Below are positions 12,531 to 24,254 of a stretch of DNA of 64,000 nucleotides, in pieces. The notes beneath the pieces were generated by a model. The model did not search any database. It saw nothing but the letters and a program-made list of their open reading frames with translations, and was not told where the DNA came from. Each line of letters starts with the position of its first letter. Position 1 is the stretch's first letter. The DNA comes from Ceratodon purpureus (lineage: Eukaryota > Streptophyta > Bryopsida > Pseudoditrichales > Ditrichaceae): NCBI GenBank assembly GCA_014871385.1, contig CM026426.1, forward strand, positions 95,152,238 through 95,216,237, given 5' to 3'. The translations under genes and the position numbers were made by a program.

Positions 12531-12790
12531 TGAGAAACTAAAAATAAAATAAAGATAAAAAATAGAAAGTAAAAAATGGGATGATGAAAAAATAAAAATA
12601 AAAAAAAGGAAGTAAAGGAAAAATGGGAATTAGATTTTCAAGGGAAATTTAGAAATAAGTAAAGAGGAATTGGAATTCAAAGGAGGAAAAATAAAGAAAA
12701 TAAAGAAAATAAAGGAAATAAAAAATAGAAAATAGAAATTAGAGAAGGCAAGACAAGGGATTTTAGAGAAAATTAATAAAATAGAATAAT
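12531..12790. repeat. A/G-rich polypurine tract
   Basis: About 260 bp are almost entirely A and G on the plus strand (AAATAAAGAAAAT-like words), directly before the decayed coding region. No unit length is clear. Confidence 0.5.
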
Positions 12791-12879
12791 TAGTATTTAA
12801 GAGTCTAACTACTCTAGATTAGATTACATCTAATCTAAAAAATACAAATTCCTACTAAAATAAGGGATTTTGGGATAAA

Positions 12880-14223
12880 AAGAAGAAAGTGAGCAATTTA
12901 GGTGCTCGCACTGGGACAGAGGCCGTCACCCCGGAGACCGGAGAGACGTAGGAGACAGAGCAATCAACAAGGAGAAGGAAGATAAAGGCTGCGACTGTTG
13001 AGGGCGCGGATACAAAATCCAAGCGAGGTAGAAAAAAGGAAGATAAGAAGCAAAGCTTAGCGGACGCTCTAATTCTTGCAAACAATCTAACAGCAAAGAC
13101 AAAGGATACCAACGTGCTTGCTATGTACCAAACATTGGAAAAGGGACTTGGACATTGCTTTTCCTAAGTCCAACATCCTCTAAAGGACCAGATTCCTCAT
13201 GATAAGATACACATAGGTCCCGACAATTTGAAGTACGGAGGGCTCTTTAAGAGGAGGCAGGCTCAAATAAGTCTTTTCTACAAAGGACTTGGAGCAACTC
13301 AAAAGAAGCCGGAGTTGTATTGCCTTCCATTGAAGGAAGAACCCGTCAAGAAGAATATTTAGACGGGCAAAATTACGATGGCTAGCCTTGAAGCACTGTG
13401 AGATCCAATGCCGAGAGAAGATTTTGGTTATTACGATACAAATAGCAAAGGCAAAAGAAAGCAGATACCTTGGTATAATATGAAAATTTGCCACCGGTAT
13501 ATTATTGGGGGCCAACACACTTATGAGGCTTGTCGAGAACTGGGAGAGAAGGAACCACTGGATTCGATGCCGCAAAAATACTACGTCATGCACAAGGTAA
13601 TTCTTATATGAGCTAAAGACGAGGACACCCTCATTAAGGTGTCTAATGCCTTGATCATCGAGGTCAAGGATAAGGTTGCAGAAGCCAACTATCGGTCCCA
13701 GCTAGAGAAGCTGTGCGCAAAGTGGAACAAAAAGGGGAAGATCAATATGAGAGCCGACCCCAAAAGATGGAAGGTAAGTTAAAAATTTCTTTCGTCACTG
13801 TTGTTTATTTGTAGTTTAAACCCGTCGGCGGGACGCTAGCGTTGATATGGCCTTCCATTTGGTACCTGAAAAAATTTCTTCACATGTTGACATACTTCTA
13901 TTCTGTAGGAATTCTGCAAGGACAATCTCAGTCCAATCCTTGGAAAAGCACCTTAGGCAAAAACGTGGAAATTTCTCCTCGTCTTCGTATCCAACAACAC
14001 ATACAACGAGTGGCAATTGGTCTTCAATGCTTGGGAAGAGGGGACTATCATTGGAGAGGACGGTTTGAAACTTGGCTTGTTAACAAAGCCAGCTTGCTCG
14101 AATACAACTTTGAACAACTTGCAGTGGGTGATTGATCGGCGAGACCACGAATGTAAAAGGCTGGCGAAGGAGATTATGGACCTTCAAGTGTACATCAAGG
14201 TTTTCAGCAAGGAGGTAGTCTAG
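12880..14223 (+). pseudogene. Decayed coding region with GGQHTYEAC (ParB-like) motif
   Basis: The first part encodes a basic, Lys/Arg-rich leader (12900-13110) resembling a nuclear localisation region. After several stops, a frame near 13408-13611 contains YIIGGQHTYEACRELGEKEP, which resembles the G-x-H-R/T loop of ParB/sulfiredoxin-like nucleotide-binding domains. The next segment continues the reading beyond a stop at 13609. A GTAAGT donor-like site near 13773 and a TTCTGTAG acceptor-like site near 13908 suggest an intron, followed by a frame reading LVFNAWEEGTIIGEDGLKLG. Several stops make this a pseudogene. The ParB comparison is by motif only. Confidence 0.45.
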
Positions 14224-14227
14224 CGGG

Positions 14228-15260
14228 ATGGAATATCATTGCACACATGGTGCAAACAAAAACAAAATGGACTACATTATTTGGAATAAACTCATGCTTA
14301 TTGACAGGGGCTACCCGCTTCGGAAACCGGGGGACTCAAACTATATGGAGTGGAGTTTGGATGAATGGGAATCCCTTCAAAACGAGGAGGGATTTAATGA
14401 CACCATGATCAGCAACATACGGGCTGAGCTGGTGTACGATAGTGAGGTTGGACGAGAACGGCTATTAAAGCGATAGAATGGATTGACCCCAACAACAAGA
14501 TGAGCTCTAGAAATCTTTAACGAAGCAGTGAGGAAGTACTCAAAGCTTGAGGTGGCTGATTCATTGCAGTCAAGAATGCAATTTGATGCCCGAGTTGCCC
14601 TCAATCTCAAGGAGGTGTATCGGGTACTTGACAAGAGAGGACCTTTACCCTTTGACAAGGGCCAAAATGAGATTTTTGTAGTCTTCGGCTTTGAGAGAGC
14701 AAGGAAGGAAATCTCCATTCCTAAACTGCACGTCAAGCTGATGGGTGAGAGGGTTTTGCGTGAGGTGGAGGAGGAGATCTACAAGGAAGATGAGTTTGTC
14801 AAGAACAAACAAGGTGAAGAAGCTTGTCACCCCCTCCCTGTGACTTCTCGATGCGGAGTCGAATCACCAGGCTTCAGGTGGAGTCAAGATTGTTGAGTAG
14901 CCCGTGGAAGGTGCATACGATGCAGTACATTCCCGATCATTCTAACAAGTTTCAAAGAAGCTTGCAAATTGACTCAAGGCCCAATATTTTAGTTTCCCTT
15001 ATGTATGGGACGCCAAAAACATCGGAGATACTTTTAGGCACTTCTCGGGAATCACCTGCTTGAAACGGCCGTTGCCGCCATATTGGAACGAAGCGGCAAA
15101 GAATTTTGTAGAAGATTAGGTTGGCATTGGAAACTGCCACACGAGCTACTCCTACGTCCAGTCTCTCTAAGAGCCAGCAATGAAGTCACAGGACGTCCGA
15201 GTCATTAATGTCTGGGGAGGTGGAAACGTCATGGCCATTGCTATAGTAAGCCAATGCTCT
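14228..15260 (+). pseudogene. Continuation of the decayed coding region, unidentified
   Basis: One frame runs 14228-14896 with only two stops, TAG at 14474 and TGA at 14501, both one C-to-T change from CAG and CGA. The segment after them is rich in Lys, Glu and Arg. A frame change follows near 14900, then a further coding-like stretch to about 15250 that ends at a GTAAGC donor-like site. No domain recognised. It probably belongs to the same ancestral gene as its neighbours. Confidence 0.4.
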
Positions 15261-15374
15261 CTTCCTCTTGTGTAGTTATTATTCTCTCACTAGACGTCAG
15301 CAGGCAGCTAACGCGCATAGCATCCGTCCTTGATCTACTCTCCTAATATCCGCTAACCTTTTGTTCATGTGCCT

Positions 15375-16504
15375 GTGCAGAGTAACCATCTAATGGTCTT
15401 AAAAATAATGCCTAGCAAGGAAGAGAAGTACAATACACATTGCCGGATGAGGAGTATCACGTTCATCCCATGCAAATATAACGTGCCAATTGAAGCTCTA
15501 GTCCAGGAGACCTAGTTTGAAGCAGATCCTTTAGTTCCCTCCACTGCAGGGACATCGACGGCGACTCTCACACTCACCGACTTGGGTGTAAATGCGGAGG
15601 AGGCCCGTATGTTTGGGAAGAGCAAAACCTTGGGTAAGGAGAAGTCTGCTGAGGTTCCGGTGATGTTATATAAATCCGACACCGAGGGCCAAGAGCCACG
15701 AAACCAGGACGACCCTGAAGTCGAAGCTCAGGGTTCCCACAAGATCAGAGAAACTACGGCACAAGACGGTTACGGTGACGAGGTGGACTACGAAGCAGAT
15801 CCCCACGAGGACACATTAGATGATTCCAATCCTTGATACACAAACCCTCCTCTGTCGCAAGTTGAGGGGGAGCAAGGAACAGACTCCCTTAGATTCGGTC
15901 ATAGATCTCCGACTATCCATGAGCTTGAAACTTCTCCTGTGGATCCTCTCGTTCAGCTAGACCAAGTGAGGCCTGCAACAACGATGGAAGTACCTCTTAC
16001 ATTGAGGCCCGAATAGGAGGAAGTTGTCCGAGTCGCTCCTCCGAGAAGCCGACAGTGATCATTAAGGGGCACGGGCCGGATGCACCTATCGGCGGGCCGC
16101 CAACAGGCAACGAGCAAGCGTTCTCTAACCCTCCCGCTAAGAATAGGGCCAGACTAAAGACTTCATTTGTCAACGGTAGTGTCAAGGGCGCACCATGGAG
16201 GATTGGGCTAGATAAGAACCCTAATGGCAAGACACGTGGAGCAAAGAGAAGTAAGGTCGATGATCCTGCTCAGACTGATTCTCTTCAGGGCAACATTTCA
16301 CACGATTCCGCAGAGGTTCAGGAAGAGGAAGAGTCTTTTAAGATCAAGAAACGGAAGGCTTGGGAAAAAAAAAGTTCCTCTAAGAAGGGCAAATATGGGA
16401 AGCAACACATGAGTCCAAAAGATATCAACGCTCATGAGGTTGTGTTGTCGCCCCCGCAGAAATCCTTTAAAGGTCATAAGCCAAAGAAGACTAGAGGAGG
16501 TTAG
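15375..16504 (+). pseudogene. Decayed acidic and basic low-complexity coding region
   Basis: After an acceptor-like GTGCAG near 15380, one frame runs through a TAG at about 15511 (again consistent with CAG) into an acidic segment (15582-15836) rich in Asp/Glu. A frame change leads to a strongly basic segment at 16055-16504 containing KIKKRKAWEKKSSSKKGKYG, probably nuclear targeting. Such charged linkers are common between folded domains. The downstream partner is the NIF-like phosphatase region. Confidence 0.4.
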
Positions 16505-16859
16505 TTTATCAGGCGGTGGCCCAGTCCATCTTTTAGTTTCATGCATTGAGAATTTAGTGTAGAATTCCGGGGCTAGGTTTGTGTTAGATGTTTGTGAAAG
16601 CAAATTCAAATAAATCCTCAGTAAATGCCAAGTTCTAGGCTTTCCCTTTCTCTGTTGTTGTTTGGATGTCTGCTGTCTGCCGACTGTTGTTCTAACCGTC
16701 ACGTTTGTCTTATGCATTGTATGCTATTACTGTAGAGTCCGTAGACAAGGAAGTCCAAGGTAAATCCCGCGAAGACATATCCAGTGCAAGTCACCGGCAG
16801 CATCCTCCGCCTGTAGATGCAGATCCTGTAGCTTACGTGCCAGGCTAGTGTTCAAGTAC

Positions 16860-17500
16860 TCGAACTAGTGTTGAAGTACTTTCTGGTTCTAGTATTAATG
16901 GCTTGATATTAGTTTAGGAGAAGAAGGGCAATAAAAAAAGTGTAAGGATGAGACCGGGTTTAGTAGAATTCTTAGAGTTCTTCTTGGACAATTTTGAGGT
17001 GGTGTTCTGGAGTTGCGTTCAGGCTAAAAAGTTTGAAATCCACTAGACAACATTGAAGCAGCGTTGTGATCGTCTAGTTGCTGAAGTACGCTACAAGTTC
17101 AATCAGAGTTTCTGCAAGACTTGCGTATATAAGGCCGGTAGGAAGTTTTATTTGAAGAGACTCTAGACTCTCTTTGAGCTCAATAACGGGTTGAAGGAGA
17201 CGCAAGCGTCTTCAATTAACACTCATTTTGGTCGATGATTCTCCATATAAGAACGTTGCAAACACTCCATGGAATGTTGTGCATCCTACACCATATACTT
17301 TAGAGCCAAAGGAGTCAGAAGTTAAGGGGAACTACTTGGTCGGAGAATTGATGCCTTCGCTAGAGCAATTGAAAGAATCCAGACTCCCTGTGCCCAAGTA
17401 CTGCCAAAAACACTCTCAATTTTGTCAGCGTTGTTTAGTGCCGGGGGATGAAGAATATGTGCGCTTCTCTTCTTATAATGAGTATGACAAACAAATGTGA
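16860..17500 (+). pseudogene. NIF/FCP1-like HAD phosphatase segment 1
   Basis: The frame contains MRPGLVEFLEFFLDNFEVVF, the hallmark R-P-G-L and F-E-V-V-F/W strand of CTD-phosphatase-like (NLI-interacting factor) HAD domains. About 80 codons later a second frame carries LVDDSPYKNVANTPWN, the HAD D-D-S-P metal-binding motif with the family's following loop, and YLVGELMPSLEQL. The N-terminal nucleophile motif (DxDxT/V) is not visible. Stops (about 17043, 17164) and a frame change separate the parts. The family normally dephosphorylates Ser/Thr residues on nuclear proteins. This copy is broken. Confidence 0.65.
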
Positions 17501-17829
17501 TAGGACTAATAGAATGTGGGTGCAAAACAATGTAGATGTGTTAGTTGGCAGCCTGCCGATGGTGATGCTGACGGAGAAAGATATCTGGCAGCGCTAGCCG
17601 ATAATCACAGTGATGGAGAGGACGAGTACGACTTTCCAGTTGGCGGTCCGCCGATGGCGTCTGCAATACATAACTCTTGAGGGTGTGCCGGAGTTTCCAC
17701 CTCGTTCGTTGATACCAACACTCGGATTCACCGTGACATTTCTCCACACAGTGATGTACTCAAATCATCGCGCTTCAGTGTTAGCACTGAAATCATCACG
17801 CATAATATTGAGGTACCTCTTCCACCATA

Positions 17830-18240
17830 CTACCTTGTCCTAGAGATTAAGGGATTGCTCATAGCGGAGCACCATTAGTATATTGGTAATGACTTGAAGA
17901 CAAAGATTCATTTCCGGGGTAGACGGGGACTTATTGCATTTCTAGAATTCTGCACGACCTATTTTGATGTCGTCTTCTGGTCCACAGCAACTGAAAAGAA
18001 AGATGGGTTGGATGTCCAAGAGTATTGCAGTAGGAATTCTCGGGTTTGACGTATAGGGAGGTTATTTCAAGAGTTGGGAAGCCACGCGTTTTACCAGGTT
18101 CTAGCAAATACCACAAGTATAGGGAGGTTATTTCTTTTCATGCAAGCGGATTTGACGTGCCAGGGACTCCGGGATCTTGGTTTGTGAATTTACTTTGTCC
18201 ACTTGAAGCCTTGACTAGTTCCATCGTAGGTGCCTAGGAT
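17830..18240 (+). pseudogene. NIF/FCP1-like HAD phosphatase segment 2
   Basis: A second N-terminal half follows. YYLVLEIKGLL corresponds to the family's first strand and nucleophile loop, where two Asp are expected; here they read E-I-K, so the catalytic Asp residues are lost. RRGLIAFLEFCTTYFDVVFW then repeats the R-G-L and F-D-V-V-F-W strand. A TAG near 17877 interrupts the frame. The second half of the domain is not obvious before segment 3. Confidence 0.55.
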
Positions 18241-18559
18241 CTACATTAGCTATGCTAGTTTTTGATGATCACGTTTAAAACACTACATCGTTTTGTTAAG
18301 AACGCTAAGACTGTTCCATTTCCATACTTCCATGCTCCACGAATTTATTTCCACTGCTGCTATTGTCCATTGTTTTTTGTAGACCCATGCATGACGTTTT
18401 CCTTCTTGGACATTTTCTTATGAAGATTCTTAAATCTTCCGATTTGTCCGCGGTTCGCCGACAACTTTGAATATAGTCCATTTTCCTCATATACTTTCTC
18501 ATGTTTATTGAATTCCGTCACTGATTGCACTTCATATTCTTCAAGGCACCTTGTTTTAT

Positions 18560-19230
18560 TTCAAATGCCTTCACGGTCCACCTCATCCTGTGAAGAAATG
18601 TATTGTCCTAGGCGTTAATGGTCTTCTCTGCCATGTGGATCCAAGTATTCCTACCTTGTCATGGGATATGCATTAGAATGTTGTGCAGCGCCTAGGTATG
18701 AAGAAACTTTTCAACATGCTTTTCTTGCAGTTTCATGTCGGTCTGTGGTCAAAGATGCCATTGGGAAAATTGAAGCCTTTACTCACACATATACTGCCGC
18801 CCGGTGTAATGGAGAGGCTGTCCTTTGTCTACAGCAGAGGTGACCTTGTCGACGCGAAGAAGTTCCCGTGGAGTTCTAAGACATTAGGTTCAGTCTGCTC
18901 CAAGGTACAATCTCGTAACGTCTGCAAATAAAACCAGGTGCGCTTTGTTGATGTCAACCTGAGGTCTTTGAGGAGGGCACCAAATTGTATGTGCTACATT
19001 CCTTGGCCTTTTCAGGGTCATTTGAATTTTCCAAACAATGACGGCATTATACCTAACGTTGCTACAGATATCCTTCCACTGGTATATCCTTTGCGCAAGT
19101 TTCGAATTGTACCGGAGTATATGGCACAAGCGTAGAGGCCGGGGGAACTGCACTAGGCAATTAAGGTTGCAAGACGGCTTTGATGTACACGGGTGGACTT
19201 GAGTGAAGTGTGCTGGAACTAAGTTTAGCA
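18560..19230 (+). pseudogene. NIF/FCP1-like HAD phosphatase segment 3
   Basis: A third copy begins with KKCIVLGVNGLLCHVDP (first strand; the nucleophile Asp position reads Gly). It continues after a frame change with FHVGLWSKMPLGKLKPLL, the equivalent of the family's D-V-G-I-W-S strand, and later with a segment near 18938-19135 ending in a PLRKF-like C-terminal helix. Three related phosphatase-like segments in a row suggest tandem duplication within one ancestral gene or several decayed neighbours. Confidence 0.5.
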
Positions 19231-19861
19231 TACTTATTCACCTACGTCTTCGACTTCCTCCATAATGTGACCTTTATACCTTCCATTGGCTGCTCGCCGA
19301 CTGGATTGAAGCGTTTGTGTGGAGTTCAAACATATGATGCTACTCATCGACCTCACGGCTATGGTTAGGTTCATAGTTAAATAGTTCGAGGAGTAGGTTA
19401 TGTTGTAATAGGATTTACATCGACTTTGACCCTACTGGTGGTAGTAGACTTAATGTTTTAGGGCTTAATGTTTCGAACTGGAACGAGACTAGGTAGTTTA
19501 GCGTATTTTGTTATCGGCAAGATGCTGACTCTGTATTATACATTTCAATACTTGAATCATCATGATATTCTTTACAGTATTAAGTGTAACGATTAATTTG
19601 CATACCAATCTCAATCTTTAGTGTGATACTTTCATCACACGCGTATTCTGCCCCTGTACATGTGGAAGTCATGTTTTGCATTCCAGACCCTCGATTAAAC
19701 ATCTACTCTTAGAGTAGTCGTTCATGGCCTTCTTCCATTGGCGGACCGTTGAGTTGTCATTCGATCAACTTTTAATTCTCTTCATAGATTCAATGCTTTT
19801 ATAGTTAATTCATTTTTGAATTGTGGACTTTTTTTTGTCCATAATTACTTAAATGCTATCA
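19231..19861. other. No gene recognised
   Basis: Low-information sequence between the decayed phosphatase region and the hAT element. Frames are short, with no repeats seen. Confidence 0.5.
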
Positions 19862-19869
19862 TATTAGGC
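19862..19869. repeat. 8-bp target-site duplication, left
   Basis: TATTAGGC lies immediately before the element's CAGGGTTGT end and is repeated exactly after the right end at 25420-25427. Confidence 0.9.
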
Positions 19870-19879
19870 CAGGGTTGTT

Positions 19880-20540
19880 CAAATAGACGTCCGACCCGGC
19901 TCCGGACGTCAAGACGTCCGACCCGGACGTCCCCCGTCCCTGACGTGGCGTCCCCGACGCTCGAGAATTACGTCGCGGTAATAATTTTGCGACCCCGGAG
20001 GGGTAAAAACATTCCCCAGCCCTCCGATCGGCCGATCCCGCCACCACGCCCCATCTCAGCCGTCCGTTCGCGGGAACGCCCGCGGGGACGGCCGCGGGGT
20101 CGTTGGGGACGGCCGCATGTCGATCCGACGGCCAAGATGCGGCCGTGCTGGCACATCGCGGGCCGTCGGATGTGGGCGGCCCTCCAGGGCCTTCGGATCC
20201 CACGGCCGTCGCCGTGGCCGACCGCGGGGACGGCCCCGGGGACGGCCGCGGGATCCGACGGCCCGGATCGACCCCGACGCATGCCATCGGGGACTGCTCG
20301 AGCGGCGCGGCCGACCGCGGGCCGTCCGATCCCGCGGCCGTCCCTGTGGCCGTCCCCGCGGTCGGCAACGGCGACGGCCGCGGGATTGGACGTCTCGCGG
20401 CCGGCATGGTTGGCCGCGGAGAGCCGTCCGATCCCGGGGCCGTCCGCGTGGGCGACCGCGTTGAGACGCGGCCGTCCACGTGGCCGACCGCGTGGGGACG
20501 GCCGGCCGTCCCCGGCGACGGCCGCAGGGACGGCCGCAAA
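19880..20540. repeat. GC-rich left arm of the hAT element
   Basis: Degenerate short repeats of GGCCGTCCCCGCGG and GGCCGCGGGGACGG in both orientations. Frames are open on both strands because the repeat lacks stop words, and their products are Pro/Arg/Gly/Ala-rich, so I do not call genes here. Confidence 0.7.
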
Positions 20541-20575
20541 TTAAAAAAAAAAATCCCGAATCTTAAAATCTTCAT

Positions 20576-20965
20576 AACTTCTTCAAAACGTCTCCAAATT
20601 GGGCTTATGAGGTGTTTTTTGGCATCTACATTTCTTGTAGATGCCAAAAAACATCTCATAAGTCCAATTTGGACAAGTTTTGAAGAAGTTACGGGAATTT
20701 GGAGATTTCGGGGAGTTGAGGGGTCGGCCGTTGGCGGGGACGGGGGGCCGACCCCCGGCGACGGCCGCGGGGACGGCCGGCCGTCCCCGGCGACGGCCGC
20801 AAGGACGGTCGCAAATTTAAAAAAAAAATCCCGAATCTTAAAATCTTCATAACTTCTTCAAAATGTATCCAAATCGGGCTTATGAGGTGTTTTTTGGCAT
20901 CTACATTTCCTGTAGATGCTAAAAAACATCTCATAAGTCCAATTTGGACAATTTTTGAAGAAGTT
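20576..20965. repeat. Two hairpin modules (115 nt each), left side
   Basis: Hairpins lie at 20576-20690 and 20851-20965. Each has arms of about 51 bp starting AACTTCTTCAAAA and meeting at TGGCATCTACA...TGTAGATGC, with a loop of only a few bases. In the first, four arm positions differ and at least two of these (G opposite T) would still pair as G-U in RNA. GC-rich blocks separate the modules. Confidence 0.85.
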
Positions 20966-21627
20966 ACGGGAATTTGGAGATTTCGGGGAGTTGAGGGGTC
21001 GGCCGTCGGCGGGGACGGGGGGCCGACCCCCGGCGACGGCCGCGGGGACGGCCCCCCGTCCGCTTGGAGGCGGGGTCTCGCATGGCCTTCCTTCTTCTCT
21101 TGCGTTTTCTCTAGAGACGGCCATCCCTCCCCTCCTCCCCTCGTCCAACCTTGACAAAAAAAATTCTATTTCTAGATACTCTAAAAACAAAATCAATACC
21201 GAATTAGAAATTTCAGACATATCCCTGAAATCATGGAAAATGTCCAAAAGATTTTGTAATCGGGATTGTGGGATCCGCCTTGATGTTGGGGTATACTTTA
21301 GAAGGAGATATTTATGCCGTTCAATTGTTGGTGCTCTACTATGGTTTGCAAACATAATCTCAATGTTTAGAAGGAAGAATATATTTGTTTTGGAAATGAA
21401 ATTATGGCCCATGGGCCTATAGACGAGGGAGGTATACGATGGGGGGTACAACTTAAAAGGTAATGAGAAGCTTATAAAAATTAATATTCTTTTATTTGAA
21501 GACATTATTTCGTTAGGTAATAAAGTTAAAGGAGAGCTCGACATGAATTTCTCTTACATTAATATGACAAGTTTGTATGTTTTTGGCTTTAATTTTATAA
21601 GGCAAGACAAATCCTTTTTTCCATGAA
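20576..21627. repeat. Left arm of about 1-kb inverted repeat
   Basis: This arm is the reverse complement of 23213-24254, with few differences by eye. It includes the two hairpin modules, the GC-rich block and an AT-rich inner part ending GGCAAGACAAATCC. Apparent frames on both arms (for example minus 20858-21544 and plus 23420-23974) are the same sequence read twice and show no known domain. Confidence 0.8.
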
Positions 21628-23212
21628 AATGCTCTTTTCCTAATTAATTGCTTTCTTGGGTATTTAAAATTATGCCCACTGTAGTTTGTATATCTTAGTG
21701 TTATTGATCTTATTTCTTATGTTTTCAAACACCATTTTATTCTATGTAATTTTAATTAACTATTTTCCAATTATTATCTCGTGCTTTATCAAATCCTTTA
21801 ATCTTTAAGAAAAAAGCCCTTTCTAAGTTGGATATTTTTATTTAGTTTCTTCTTTTGCCATAATGTTATCACCATGACATGGTTTTTTCTATTCACTTCA
21901 TACTCCTCATTTCTTCTTGTATGTCATTTCCACTCTTGCAATTATTATTATTATTTTTTATTTGATCTTTTATTCTAATTATCTTTTTGATTTATTATTA
22001 CCTCTCATGTACTTTTTTTATTTTTTGTTTTTTCCCTTGATATCTATCTTCTCTATACACATCTATTTCCTTCAAACCTTTTCCCATTGTAGTTTGTCTG
22101 TCTCGCGGTTATTTGTTATGTTTCATTTACTGTCATATTGTATTTTATTTCAATTGTCTGTTTTTTATTATTGTCTTGTACATAATATAATCCCCTAATC
22201 TTTTATTTATTTTTCCTTTCTTCCGATAGGCAAAAGTAAAAAGATAGAATGGGAGACAGATAAGAGGAATATTAAATAAATAAATAGAGGATGGGAGAGG
22301 AATGGAAGGATAGGAAAATGAGAAGATAAAATGGAAGAATAATGTTAAGATAAAAAACTAAAGAGACGATAGAATGGAAAAATAGTGTAATAATAAAAAG
22401 TTCAGAGTATAGAATGGAATAATAGTGTAATAATAAAATAACAAGAAGATAGAATGGAAGGCAAATGGAAGAAGTATAAAAATAAAAGGTAGAATCGGAG
22501 ACTAAGGAAAGAATACAAAATAATTAAATACTTAAATAAATAAATAAACAAATATAAATTTTTGGCTATGAAGTATGTGTTTGTATTTCCACATTTAGAT
22601 GAATCCACATGTTATGTCTTTCATTCATAAAAATAATGATTATGAATCACCTTTAAGATGGAAAAAAATCATAAGTCTCAGAATAAAAAATTGACGAGAT
22701 TTGTTAAACTTTAAGCCATATAGACTCGGTGTTTGTCGAAAAGGAATGGAAGGCAAACAATGTGGCATTCACTTGCCCAAGTACTCAAATGTAATACTAG
22801 CATATCTTTCATTTCAAAAGCAAGAAACAGTTCTCTTAATGTCAACTCCCAAACCTTCAAAATTCACTCACCTTTTAAAATTAAACATCCACCCTTGTCA
22901 GATTGCTTGGTTTTTTAATTAATTATTCAATTTATTTATTATTAGAACTAAAATTTGTTGTATTTAAATTTCTATCCTCTATCACTTATAATGAATTTTT
23001 TGTCCACCATCTTCGACTTTTAATTCAACTTTACAATCCTCAATTCTATTTAATGTGTCCTCCAACCTCCTTCACACAATTTCAACTTCTATCTAATTTG
23101 ATTTGAAATCTAATTTCTAAGTGTTACGTCCTCTACAACATACCTTCCAAATCCTCTCATTCAAATTCATTTCTAAATTTCAAGTTTATCCTTTATTTAA
23201 TTCCAATGTTCC
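21628..23212. other. AT-rich spacer between the inverted arms
   Basis: The first half (to about 22200) is T-rich and the second (22220-22560) is A/G-rich, a strong strand asymmetry. GATAGAATGGAA-like words recur about every 40 bp between 22367 and 22460. The T-rich part gives a hydrophobic frame at 21917-22198 that is a composition artefact. Confidence 0.6.
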
Positions 23213-24254
23213 ATTTATGGAAAAAGGGATTTGTCTTGCCTTATAAAATTAAAGCCAAAAACATACAAACTTGTCATATTAATGTAAGAGAAATCCATGT
23301 CGGGTTCTCTTTTAATTTTATTACCTAATGTCTTCAAATAAAAGAATATTATTTTTTATAAGCTTCTCATTACCTTTTAAGTTGTACCCCCATCGTATAC
23401 CTCCCTCGTCTATAGGCCCATGGGCCATAATTTCATTTCCAAAACAAATGTATTCTTCCTTCTAAACATTGAGATTATGTTTGCAAACCATAGTAGAGCA
23501 CCAACAATTGAACGGCATAAATATCTCCTTCTAAAGTACACCCCAACATCAAGGCGGATCCCACAATCCCGATTACAAAATCTCTTGGACATTTTCCATG
23601 ATTTCAGGGATATGTCTGAAATTTCTAATTCGGTATTGATTTTGTTTTTAGAGTATCTAGAAATAGAATTTTTTTTGTCAAGGTTGGACGAGGGGAGGAG
23701 GGGAGGGATGGCCGTCTCTAGAGAAAACGCAAGAGAAGAAGGAAGGCCATGCGAGACCCCGCCTCCAAGCGGATGGGGGGCCGTCCCCGCGGCCGTCGCC
23801 GGGGGTTGGCCCCCCGTCCCCGCCGACGGCCGACCCCTCAACTCCCCGAAATCTCCAAATTCCCGTAACTTCTTCAAAACTTGTCCGAATTGGACTTATG
23901 AGATGTTTTTTGGCAGCTACAGGAAATGTAGATGCCAAAAAACACCTCAGAAGCCCGATTTGGGGACGTTTTGAAGAAGTTATGAAGATTTTAAGATTCG
24001 AGATTTTTTTTTTAATTTGCGGCCGTCCCCGCGGCCGTCGCCGGGACGGCCGGCCGTCTCCACGGCCGTCACCGGGGGTCGGCCCCCCGTCCCCGCCGAC
24101 GGCCGACCCCTCAACTCCCCGAAATCTCCAAATTCCCGTAACTTCTTCAAAACTTGTCCGAATTGGACTTATGAGATGTTTTTTGGCAGCTACAGGAAAT
24201 GTAGATGCCAAAAAACACCTCAAAAGCCCGATTTGGAGACGTTTTGAAGAAGTT
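23213..24254. repeat. Right arm of about 1-kb inverted repeat
   Basis: Reverse complement of the left arm, sharing GGATTTGTCTTGCC at the inner edge and the hairpin modules at the outer part. Together the arms could form a cruciform or a long double-stranded RNA if transcribed. Confidence 0.8.

Noticed and set aside
19816..20852. Several long overlapping frames (up to 266 codons) on both strands
   Set aside because: GC-rich repeats without stop words keep all frames open; products are Pro/Arg/Gly/Ala low complexity and the same sequence is read on both strands.
21917..22198. Hydrophobic 93-codon frame that looks like a membrane protein
   Set aside because: It lies in a T-rich spacer where Phe/Leu/Ile codons dominate by composition.
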